Source: Stropharia rugosoannulata
Lineage: Eukaryota > Basidiomycota > Agaricomycetes > Agaricales > Strophariaceae
Reading direction: 5' to 3'
Assembly: GCA_028532985.1 (NCBI GenBank)
Contig: JANCIK010000003.1
Span: 1,126,001 to 1,190,000 of the forward strand
Length of the DNA: 64,000 nucleotides
Shown: piece by piece, positions 21,671-31,241 of the stretch
How positions within the stretch are numbered: position 1 is the stretch's first letter
How the letters are laid out: every line of letters begins with the position of its first letter
Made by a program: the position numbers and the translations under genes
Notes under the pieces: generated by a model
What the model saw: only the letters and a program-made list of their open reading frames with translations
Told to the model about the DNA's origin: nothing
Database searches by the model: none

Positions 21671-24141
21671 TCATAGCGGTACACTTTCTATTCGCGCAAT
21701 TGGTGGCGGCCCTGTCTGTAGTGTCCGGAGCAAGTCTAGCTTTGCCACATCAACTACAGCCACCTGTCTGCATTCCAGTGCCATTGCAATTCGGTTGACA
21801 TCGTCGTGCATTTGCCAGTCAATCTCAAAGACGCCTGGCTTCGCGGATCCGGCATACCACGACCAGACACGTTCGAATGACTATGTACGGATTGTCAGCA
21901 TGCGAACTGAGCTCATCACAATGACATACCCTTGTGTGATAGATGTGTAACCACCCATCACCGCTTCCAGTCGCGAAAAATTTGCCGTCGGGACTGAATG
22001 TAAGAGAATAAAGCGGCCCCTTATGCTCTTTGAATACGTGGAGGCATTCGCCTGTCACCGAGTCCCACAATCGCGCGGTACCATCGAATGATGACCTAGA
22101 AAATAATACTCAGACAAAGCGGTGAATTAAAAATACCGTCTCTTACGTTGCCAGCCACTCGTTTGTTCCTTTGGGTTGATCCATACACCATGAAACAGTG
22201 CTGACTGAATGGTTATGTCCTTTCAGTACCACGCCTTGTTCAGACGCTGAGAGCCCTGGAATATTTTCTGCTCCCCGACCGATGTTATCCACCTTCCATA
22301 TACAGGCAGTGCCATCATCTGAACACGATGCTAATCGAGTCCCTGATGGGTTTACTCGAATCTGGTTGATTTCATCCTTATGACCACTGCAACTCTGTCA
22401 ATTAGGCGCTGGGATCCAACCCAGGAAACACTCACATCAAGGTTTTGACCGCATTATCTTCATCGACGCGCATTATATGAATCAGCATATCTGCGCCCGC
22501 GCTAGCAAAAGTATCTTCGCTGAGCCACTCGACGTCTAAACAGCAATCTATAATGGCAAAGGTAAAATGTAAGTAAAACAGAGTCCCTTTGTTTTTGTGA
22601 AGCCTGACGTACACCCACCTTTATGAAAGCCATATTGTTTTTGTAGACGTTTCTCTTTCACATCCCAGAGACACGTCGTGCCGTCCAAGCTTGCTGTTAA
22701 AAGCCATGATCCAGATTTTGAAAAGCGTGTTGCAAAAATGGGGCCCTTCAATAGCATTAATAAGGTACTCACAGAATGTCAAGCTGAAATCAACATTACC
22801 TGATGCTGTGGATGTGAGAAATGCAAAGCACCCGAGTTGGTGCATACACGAAGGATGGAATCATAGGATCCAATTGCTAGCAACGTGCCTTCGGAGTTCC
22901 AATCCAGTGATGTAAGATCTCCCTGTGTAAGATCCCCCTGGGAAAAATTTGAGGCATTTTCCAGGGCAATTGGTTTACCGGGAGCTTTGGCGAACTCTGG
23001 AGAGCTCGCTGGAGGTGGGTTTGGAAGGTCCCATACAAGAACAACACCGTCCTTGGAACTGTTGAAACATCGAAATCTTCGTTAGAATGCTTTGTGTATA
23101 AACGCGGCAATGTACATACCCCGACGCTAATAGATTATGCAGCTTGGGATTGAACCCACAAACGAATACCTGTTCAGGAGATTAACAAAGTATTCAAATA
23201 AAGTTTAACTGTAACTTACCTCCGTTTTATGGTCCTGTAAAAGTAATACAACTTTCGGATCCGTTACTGAATCCCCGGGTCCTTGCGGCCGCTGTGCTTC
23301 GCTCCGAATTACCTTAGTGGCATCCGTTTGGCTATATACTGACATATCCCGTGTTGCTGGTGACTTTGATCTCACGCCTAAAGACAATGTATAAGTAAAG
23401 CCCGTTATGAATACAAGTCCTGCTCACTGTCGGAGGCACCGTCAATGTCCATATCTGTGGACATATGTCTTGCGCGTTTTTCAGCAGGTCCATCAATTGG
23501 CACGGGAGATGTTTTCCGTTTAGCGTTCGCGTCAGTAATGGCATTGAGCAACGCTGGGCTCTGATCTTTATTCTGCTGAGTTGGAGTGGCACCGTCTTTC
23601 ATATTTGGATGGTCAGTGGGTCTCGAGAGGCCACTGCGAGTAGGCAAAGGAATCTTCGTTTGTGATGTGGCGTATGCAGGTATTTGAGCAGGTGTATTAT
23701 GTGATACTCTTTGTGAAGGCAATGGTAATTTATCCCCTTCGACATGTCCCATATTACTATCCATGGGCACTGGCGACTTTTCAGAGGGGTCTTCCAAAGA
23801 GCATATATGGGGATCAAGTAGCGAGAATCCAGCCTTGCAATTCGTTGTTAACGAATCGGTACGCCAATGAGATTCAACCTCCAGATAAAGCAGTGCCTTG
23901 CTCAGTAAATCAATAAGCTCCCCGCGCGGAATGTGCTTTTGGAAATATGGTGAATTTTGCAAGCGGCCCTCATTGCGCAATGCGAATGCGGAGTGGTTGA
24001 AGCCTGTTGTTGCGAGTATAAGTATCAACATTAATAGGAATGCGTTATTTAAAAGGGTGGACAATCACCAGAGTCCTGAAAGTAAGAGTATATAAGGCAG
24101 TTTATTTCATCCGCTGTTATAATAATGGGCGCTGCGGTCAT
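21671..24141 (-). CDS. TBL1: TBL1/Sif2-like LisH-WD40 corepressor subunit
   Basis: Ten exons (24069-24141, 23428-24003, 23220-23377, 23120-23169, 22800-23058, 22619-22745, 22436-22547, 22147-22386, 21930-22095, 21671-21880) close in frame to 656 residues. A LisH motif lies at the N-terminus (EINCLIYSYFQDSGFNHSAF, about 12-31), as in animal TBL1/TBL1XR1 and yeast Sif2. A disordered Ser/Pro/Lys linker with a basic patch (KRARH) follows, then WD40 repeats from about 270 to the end. Strong TBL1-type stretches include GPIFATRFSKSGSWLLTASL, LDVEWLSEDTFASAGADMLI and GPLYSLTFSPDGKFFATGSG. In yeast and animals this protein holds together histone deacetylase complexes (Set3C; NCoR/SMRT). A 15-bp tandem duplication at 22911-22940 repeats QGDLT in a loop. 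It is transcribed divergently from the DCAF11-like gene, with 202 bp between the start codons. Confidence 0.93.
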
Positions 24142-24343
24142 GATAAGAGAACGAGTCGGGCGGGCCCTGTGGGCAGCGTCTAAGAGCTTGAAGGCAAGTG
24201 GTGACCGTTATGCGTCACGCTTTCCGGAACGTTATTTGGCTCGGCTTGGCGGCGGGCATAGCCGAGTCCTCGAACTTGTCCCACGGGTGATATAATTACT
24301 ACCGGCTTACTTATCAATACACTGCTCTTTCCCCAGTTCACCC
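24142..24343. promoter_or_regulatory. Short bidirectional promoter, TBL1 / DCAF11
   Basis: Only 202 bp separate the ATG codons of two divergent WD40 genes, so both core promoters must lie here. The stretch is GC-rich near 24151-24260 and lacks a clear TATA box. Confidence 0.7.
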
Positions 24344-26928
24344 ATGGCCGATTCCCCTGGCTCCCGGCCCCCAAATGTGAACTCTGATGAGCTGGACGAA
24401 AACACAGCTGCGATAGATGCACACCATGGAGGCCCTTTGCAAGACATTTTGAGCGGTGAGTAGCATCCGATGGCTCCAAATGCGGGGTATCGGCTTATGC
24501 TCCTCCAGCTCTGTTTCCCCGTCAGCCTACTGGGTCGGGCGAGGAGCGCACGTCTATTAATCTTCCTGGTATCACTCTGCAAGATCTCGCCCGTCTAGTT
24601 GCTGTCGGTCCGACGTCAAGGTTAAACGAGCATCTGCGCGCGCAGGAGTACGAAGTCGACGAAGATGAGGCAGACCTAATGGAAGATGACGATGACGATG
24701 ATGATTATTTCTTCCATGCGCAAAGTAACCACTATACGCAGTGGTATGGTCCTGCAACCGAACCGGAGCAGCCAGGCTACGATATGCTGGTGAGCGGCGA
24801 ATTTGGGCGAGTTGGGGTCAAGCACCGCGCTAGGGAAAACAAGCGGAATATCGTTAGGAATGTGCTAAATCAGCTGTACAACCCCATCCCAACACCTAGC
24901 AGAGAGGATATACAAAGCGTATGTATCCAAATCTTACCTCGTTTTCTCTGGTCTTTTAATAATTTCATGTCTGACGATCCAATTGATGCCAAATCTATTT
25001 TTATCTATATGTACAGAAACTTATCCCCAACACGAACGGTATAACAGTGGCTAGGTACAACGCGAACATGTATACGGCCCAGTTCTCTGATGGTGAGACA
25101 AGAACTCCTTCGGCTATGAAAGTATCATCTCATAATCAAACAGATGCTTCATTCTATTACACTTGCGCGCAAGGTCATTATCTCTGCTGCGTTGTATTAA
25201 TATTCATTCATTTTAAACCTTTTAATTGTCATCAGATTTCAAGCTGCATGTTTTTGATATGAGAGCAACTCCCCGTCCGAATTTCACTTCGGGACAGCGC
25301 AGAGATGGACTAGTAACCAACATGCCTGTCAGGAAAGTTATACAGGGACATCCAGGTAGTTGGACCATTACGGACGCCAATCTCTCACCGGATAATGAGC
25401 GGTAATTACTCTGAAAATTATCTGTTTTTCTTCCGAGTTTCTAAAATCATCTTGGTCAACAGCCTAATATATGCTTCCATTGTCAGTGTGGTTTTTTTTC
25501 CAAGTCGCAGTGACTTACTGCCCATATAATGACTAGTGCCCTGTTGTTTATATGACAAGCACGGCACCAGATGGCAACACTGGTCAAGTTCCAATCTCAT
25601 TTGCGGATCCCATTAGTCGGCACCATTTGGGGTATGGCGCAGGCTTCGGGATCTGGAGCTGTCGGTTTTCTGCCGATGGCAACGAAGTTGTAGCTGGTGG
25701 AAGCGGAAAATTATTTGGTCAGTATTTTATATTGTGTCGCGCCCCCTCGTTATTTATTCCAACGTCTCCTATCAGTATATGATTTACTCGCCAATAAGCG
25801 GACAGTAAAAATAGCGGCGCATGAAGACGATGTGAACAGCTGTTGCTGGGCAGATACAATGTCCGGGAATGTTCTCGTCAGCGCTTCGGATGATACCTAT
25901 TTGAAAGTCTGGTGGGATTGTTTCTTCTCAGTACACTCTTTGACAAGGTTATTGAAGCCGATAATAGGGACCGGCGTTCTTTGGGGGCTTCTCGAAAACC
26001 TTCTGGAGTGCTCGTTGGACATACAGAAGGCATTACATATGTCTCCGCCAAGGGCGACGGACGATACATCATTTCCAATGGCAAGGATCAGGCCACCCGT
26101 CTATGGGACCTTCGTAAAATGCGTTCAAGCGCCGAGTTTGACGAAATAAATCGCGAGAACCGCTCTTACGGTATTCCGCATTTCGATTACAGGTGCGTGC
26201 AATATTTCAGTTGTACGTCATTGTTAAACTCACTGTTTCTCATGTCAAAGGTATCCGCACTATCCCAAGCCAAGATACAAAGCGCATCCGCAGGATTGTA
26301 GTATCATGACCTACCGAGGACATAGCGTCCTGCGCACGCTCATCCGGTGTCACTTCAGTCCGGCGGAGACTACAGGCTCGCAGTATATATACTCTGGGTC
26401 AGCAGATGGCCGCATTCATGTGAACCGCCTATTTTATGTTCCATTTCAATGTGGCACTAACTAGGCACCTCTCGCGCCCAGATTTGGTCGCTTGACGGAC
26501 GTGTCGTACAAGTGCTTGACCGGTCCAAAACACTCCCTTCAACATATTCTACATCTGGTCCGGAGCCTGAGCCGACTGCGGGCGGGACCTCGACGATTTG
26601 CGTACGTGATGTCAGTTGGCATTCAAAGGTCAGTTCGGCGTTTGCAATGGACAAAGGGCGGTGTGCTGATTGATATGTAAAATAAAAGGAACCTGTCATC
26701 ATGAGTGCGGGCTGGGAAAGCAACCGGGGTGGGACCGTGATTGCGCGACATGAATACAAAGGGCTGTCTAAAAGACCGTATGCGCTGGAAGATTGGGTGG
26801 AGAAAGAAAGACAGGAAAAGAAAGATACTAGCGTGAGAAGGTCTACACGTCTGGCACGGCGAGCGCGACAGTATCACGTTCCTGGGCGTTTTGCGTCGGA
26901 TTCAGATGAGGAGGCTGATGGAGAGTGA
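24344..26928 (+). CDS. DCAF11: DCAF11/LEC14B-like WD40 protein (CUL4-DDB1 adaptor)
   Basis: Eleven exons (24344-24455, 24509-24918, 25017-25092, 25236-25401, 25463-25481, 25537-25717, 25776-25911, 25968-26192, 26251-26419, 26482-26628, 26689-26928) join to 626 residues. After an acidic N-terminus (poly-Asp near residue 105), WD40 repeats carry DCAF11/LEC14B features: GSWTITDANLSPDNERLIYA, AHEDDVNSCCWAD, VLVSASDDTYLKVWDRRSLG, GHTEGITYVSAKGDGRYIIS and RYPHYPKP. Known DCAF11 proteins present substrates to the CUL4-DDB1 ubiquitin ligase. WDxR-type triplets (WDRR, WDLR) that can contact DDB1 are visible. The C-terminus is basic then acidic (RRSTRLARRARQ ... DSDEEADGE), possibly nuclear. Exon 5 is only 19 nt. 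Family identity is firm; the ligase role is inferred from homologues. Confidence 0.92.
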
Positions 26929-28000
26929 GGCCTTCTAGCCCTAATCCCTGGGTGTTTTCAGTGTATTTCAGGGATTGCGCAAGCAATCCTATTTCTGGAT
27001 ATGATGCCGTATTTTTAGGCTTGGTTGTTGAATAGTTGTGTTCTGTAGATGTAACTTGTATCATTAGGTGATCGATATGTTTTATTTCCTTTCGCAACGC
27101 ACGAGTGGCCGTTGCACATGAAAGGCAACATCAAACACTACACTAGTTTTTCATGGTACAGGGCGTGTTTTAGCAGCATGTCATCCACTGCATCATCGCT
27201 GTGGTGTGATTAACCATATGGGCCGTTATCGATGCGGCAGCGCTGTGCAAGACTTGCGGGTTTGGTCATCCTTCCTGGGCAGTACGTTATTCTGCGCTGC
27301 GCCACTCACAGGCTTCCAAATATACATGCGACTCTGAGACTTTGCAGCAGCATGCGATACGTCGGAACAAAGGCTTCTCTGTCTGACTGGGTTGCATTAA
27401 ATTAGGCCGGGACAGAGACATACAGATGTGGTGTAAATGAAATTCGCGCGCTGTGTAGTGCAACTTTGTTCATCAGCGCTGGCTGGTGTGTATGTATGCC
27501 TGTGTTGGAAATATGGTGCATTTTACACGGCCCAGGCGAATGCATTATAACCATGACAAAGAAAGGCCACAGCCGGCGCTTTTGCAGAAATGAATGGAGA
27601 TCGCAGACAGCAGGCTCCCTGGCCATGGAGACTGGCAACTTGCAAGATAGCGCTGGCTACGGCGGGTGTCCCGGCCGGCCGGGGAAGCTGAGCGCAGTGG
27701 CTGCTGTCCGGCATGGCATGGTGATATGGATCGAAAGAGAGACTCGGTGGGTTTCACAGCATTGCGGTGGAATTGTTTCGCTGATTCTGCCTGATGTCCG
27801 GATTAGTGTGTGGTACAGTTCCATCAGGAGGGATGAATTGTGCGGGTCGCGGTGGCGTACCTGATTGCCTATTTGGGCTGCCATTATAATTAACCTAACA
27901 CATGCCCCAAATGGCTGGGCATATATATCAAGGAACGCCGTAGAATGCTCCTCCCTGCACCCATGTACAAAAGCCCGCTCGCCACCGTCTGCCGCTAATC
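26929..28000. other. Intergenic, 1.07 kb
   Basis: Between the DCAF11-like gene and the orphan at 28001. No frame here has protein-like features; the + frame at 27466-27864 has no domain and no splice partners. A TATA-like box, listed separately, lies near the right end. Confidence 0.55.
27921..27928 (+). promoter_or_regulatory. TATA-like box of the orphan at 28001
   Basis: The run ATATATAT sits 73-80 bp upstream of the ATG at 28001 and is followed by a pyrimidine-rich leader, a usual fungal core-promoter layout. Confidence 0.5.
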
Positions 28001-28702
28001 ATGTCTGCCTACTACTACAACGACTACCCCGTCCCCGACCTCTACTACGACCAGCAGGACCTGCCCTCCCCGCCGTCTGCGACTGCCTCCAACGTCGTCG
28101 CAACCCCCCCGCTCGACTGGCAGCCCTGGGACGCACACTCCGCCCCCAAGCCCGACCTCGTCTGGCCCCTCGACGACCCCTGGCTGCTCGACGACCACCA
28201 CGCCCCCGCGCTCGACCCCACCTCCATCCTCTTCTCCAGCTACCAGCAGCCAGCGCCGCCGCCGGTGCCGAGTGGCGCCCGGTACACCTATGTCTCACCC
28301 GCCGCCACCGTGCTGGCCCCCGCGCGTGCAGTTGCATCCACAGCCCAGCCAGCGCCAGCGCCCGCGCCCCAACAGCCCCGGCAGCCCGCGCTCAAGCTCC
28401 ATCAGCCGCGTCCGTCGCGCAAAATACCCATCGTCAACCTCTCGAAATTAGCTCTCGCATGTGACGACTTCCAAACCCGGCCAAAGGAGCCGAGCGACCT
28501 CTCTTCGGGAGAAGCTGGCCCTTTGCCTTTCCGAACGTCCCCCTCAAAGCCGTATCATCCAATGGCATACTATTCCAGTAATCAATACAGCACCCAGGAT
28601 GTCCAGCCAAAATTCGACGCATACGGCATCCCCTTCCCAGGACACACGGCTAGATTAATCCACTGTTCTTGCGGATGTATGACACCATCCACATGCCGAT
28701 AG
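28001..28702 (+). CDS. Proline-rich orphan protein, 233 residues
   Basis: A single open frame with an ATG in good context, preceded by a TATA-like box. The protein is not recognised. The N-terminal half is Pro/Ala/Asp/Tyr-rich low-complexity sequence with repeated Trp and Asp residues (LDWQPWDAHSAP, VWPLDDPWLLDDHH), resembling an acidic-aromatic activation region. A short ordered-looking stretch (KIPIVNLSKLALACDD) lies near residue 145, and the C-terminus is Cys-rich (CSCGCMTPSTC). There is no signal peptide. The codon bias towards C-ending codons in the first 450 nt supports real coding. The end is less certain, because an unseen intron could change the Cys-rich tail. Confidence 0.6.
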   Translation: MSAYYYNDYPVPDLYYDQQDLPSPPSATASNVVATPPLDWQPWDAHSAPKPDLVWPLDDPWLLDDHHAPALDPTSILFSSYQQPAPPPVPSGARYTYVSPAATVLAPARAVASTAQPAPAPAPQQPRQPALKLHQPRPSRKIPIVNLSKLALACDDFQTRPKEPSDLSSGEAGPLPFRTSPSKPYHPMAYYSSNQYSTQDVQPKFDAYGIPFPGHTARLIHCSCGCMTPSTCR

Positions 28703-29092
28703 CCTTGCACTTGGACGGGCTTGTCCTTCCCCATTCACTCGACCGCAGCATTTCACTTACCTATTACGCATTTGTACATTACACATATAGCTTCATCGCC
28801 TCATCGCATATCTTCTATCGCATTACAAATAGAGTCTATAATACAAATCAATACTTTTCAAATCATACAGGGGTTCGCAGGTGGCGCAAAGACAGGCAGA
28901 AGAGAGGTGTCGCTTCCAAGGAGGGGTTTCTTAATCATGTACACGCTAGTTGGGATCCAGAAATGCTGATGACATATGCCACATGAGACCTGAACGAGTA
29001 ACAATCTGATTGTGTGTGACGCGCGTGGAGACGCACTTGTATGCGGTATATTGGCGCTGCCAGGTCGCCGATATGAGTCCAGAGTTTTTTCA
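28703..29092. other. Convergent 3' region
   Basis: This 390-bp gap lies between two convergent genes. It is AT-rich around 28790-28860 and has no supportable gene. Confidence 0.55.
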
Positions 29093-30729
29093 TTAGGTTC
29101 CGCATGGGTTCAAATTTTCATCTTGATGCTGCAACGTCTGAGCGAGACCCTTTTCAGTCGCTGACATCAACGCCACCCGCATATAGCCTACCTGCTTATT
29201 TGTCTGATCAACCGGCCTCAGAGCTTTGCCTGAAACTGTCTTATTTTGAGCTTGTCCCAGCATCGCGGCGAGTGGCTCCCTAGCAATAATCTCAGTCAAG
29301 CCATGATTCTCCTCCATCTCGTCAAACGGTAGGCTATACACAGATAGATGCTGCATTTCCAGGTCGTCTGAGAGCCATTTCCGAAGATCAGGGATGTCCA
29401 CAGAGATCGGACAGTCAACGTCCGGAGAAGGATAGCTGCTAGTAAGACCGGCAGATTTCCAGGTCGATCGCGTGCTGGTGTGATAATTAGAAGGAATAGT
29501 ATCAAAATAGGGTAGCAGGTGTCCATTCATATAGTCATTGTACGCTAACGTAGATTCCTCGAAGCTAGTGGCACGGGGTATGTTGCTGTCGATTAGGTCG
29601 TATAGTTCGTTACGTTCTTCGGTAGTTAACAGACGGTGTTCGTCGACAGTCATCAGAGAGTCCAAGTCCAGAGAGTCACAGGTCAGGTTACATTCCATGT
29701 CCAAAAATGACGGTTGGGTATCATCCGAGGAAGAGTCAATGTATCCAGCTACAAAGTCATCAGGCGAAGTCAGGAAGCCAGATACATCACCAGAGTCTCT
29801 CTTGATTTTGATGCCAGAGGCCTCATCAGATGGAGCAAATTTAGGATACACCAGAACCGTCGCCGTCGACTCCCACTCAGTGTCCGTGCCAGAAGATCCC
29901 ATGGTTGGCACACTACTTTCAGGCGTGTCTGAAGATGATGGTAGCATAGTCAGCAAATCAGACTTCTCCCGCGCTGCCTTTAAGGCCTTGGGTAATCGCC
30001 CAGGACGCCGCCCAGCTTGAACACGCGGCTTCTTATCCTGTGCTTTGAGTGTGCGCTTGATGACACGGCCAGGCGGCTTAGCAGGCGATGTCACCGCTTC
30101 GGCCAAGAAGGGGCGGGGCAGCAGAGTTTCACCGCCCGGAGGAGCCTCTTGTTTCACCATCGGACTAGATGGAGTCTGTATGCAGATCAGGAAATGGTCA
30201 ACGAGTAGCGTCTGTGTACCAACTTGGGATAGCGCCTGCATCTGCGCCAATTGGGCTTGGGCCTGAGCCAGAGCCTGAGCCTTCATCGCGCGACCTCGGA
30301 TCAGGTTGGTGTGTTTATCCTCTTTTGCAACGCGGAGCCCTGCATATACATACATTATTTAGCACTATTACATATCGCTCGAACGAGACGGGCACCTCGA
30401 GAATGGAAGTAGTCATAAATGTGTCGGCGGTCCACGTTATATCGCTCTTGGAAATCCTTCCTCACCGTGAAAGTAGGCATTTTGGCGCCCGGAACTATGA
30501 GGGCTTCCATTTCGGCAACCAAATCAGGACCCAGTCGAATGGCGAGGCGCTGCGGATTGACCCTCCTAGTCTTGGGCCTGCCATCGTCAGTCAAGTCCCA
30601 TTGCCCGTCGTCATCATCGCATGTCTCCCTGGGCCTCTTAGGTATGTTTACAGAATGGGATGGCTCATCCATTGAACCTGTACCAGACAAGGTCGGAGAT
30701 GGCGAGCTTTCCCCGGCGAGAGTCGCCAT
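29093..30729 (-). CDS. Homeodomain-like transcription factor
   Basis: Two exons (30396-30729, 29093-30339) encode 526 residues. An atypical homeodomain-like helix-turn-helix lies at about 45-120, starting with RRVNPQRLAIRLGPDLVAEM and ending FQERYNVDRRHIYDYFHSRG, then LRVAKEDKH. Helix 3 keeps the YF (WF) core, but the base-contacting Asn is Ser and the second Arg is Gly, so DNA contacts may differ from classic homeodomains. The rest has a Gln/Ala run (QALAQAQAQLAQMQA), a basic AT-hook-like patch (KPRVQAGRRPGRLPK) and long acidic Ser-rich stretches resembling an activation domain. It lacks mating-type neighbours, so I do not call it an HD1 or HD2 mating gene. A 48-nt in-frame segment that could be an intron (GTTGGT ... 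ATACAG, around 30174-30221) would shorten it by 16 residues. The nearest in-frame start upstream is GTG, so the ATG at 30729 is used. Confidence 0.75.
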
Positions 30730-31241
30730 TGAATGTGGAAGTGGAGGATAAAGGGAGGCCGAATTTGGAGTAACCACACTCTTACGTCAAGTGCTTCGCG
30801 TCCAGCATGCGCGGCCACGTGCCACGTGTTTAGGGGCAAACATCTCCAGAGTTCTCGAGTCGTCGTCCTACTAGCCTCTAGGACCATCCTCTGTACTCCA
30901 AAGCCATAAGATTGACGAACTGTCCATACGCATCCATGCACCATACAAATTCCACATGTTTACCCCAAATTAGCTTATATCTGTGCTTATTTCCACATTG
31001 AATTGGCTCAGGTCATTGACTACGAAAATGTTTCGTGATCATTAGCAGATCATGACGTCCAGACTAAACGTACGCCGACACTCAATCAATGTAATGCCAC
31101 ATGCTTATCACTAGCATACTATGAAGCAAGCACGCTAGCCTCAAGGCGACTTGGAGCACTTGGAGCCTGTCTCTCCTCGAACCGTTGCTTTTCTCAGGTT
31201 AATTTCCTGGACCTTCATTTTTCCCTTCGGGGTTATATAAA
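30730..31241 (-). other. Intergenic, homeodomain gene promoter
   Basis: A 512-bp spacer holding the promoter of the homeodomain-like gene and the 3' end of SKI2. The open frame that reaches 31141 from the SKI2 side is a retained-intron artefact, not extra coding sequence. Confidence 0.6.

Noticed and set aside
27466..27864. 133-codon + frame upstream of the orphan at 28001.
   Set aside because: No recognisable feature and no link in phase to the downstream gene.
29093..30729. Mating-type HD1/HD2 locus.
   Set aside because: There is a homeodomain-like protein, but no divergent HD partner and no mitochondrial intermediate peptidase gene beside it, and the recognition helix is not of the mating type.
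31141..31241. Extension of the SKI2 reading frame to 31141.
   Set aside because: Splicing the 52-nt intron restores the conserved Ski2 C-terminus with a stop at 31242.
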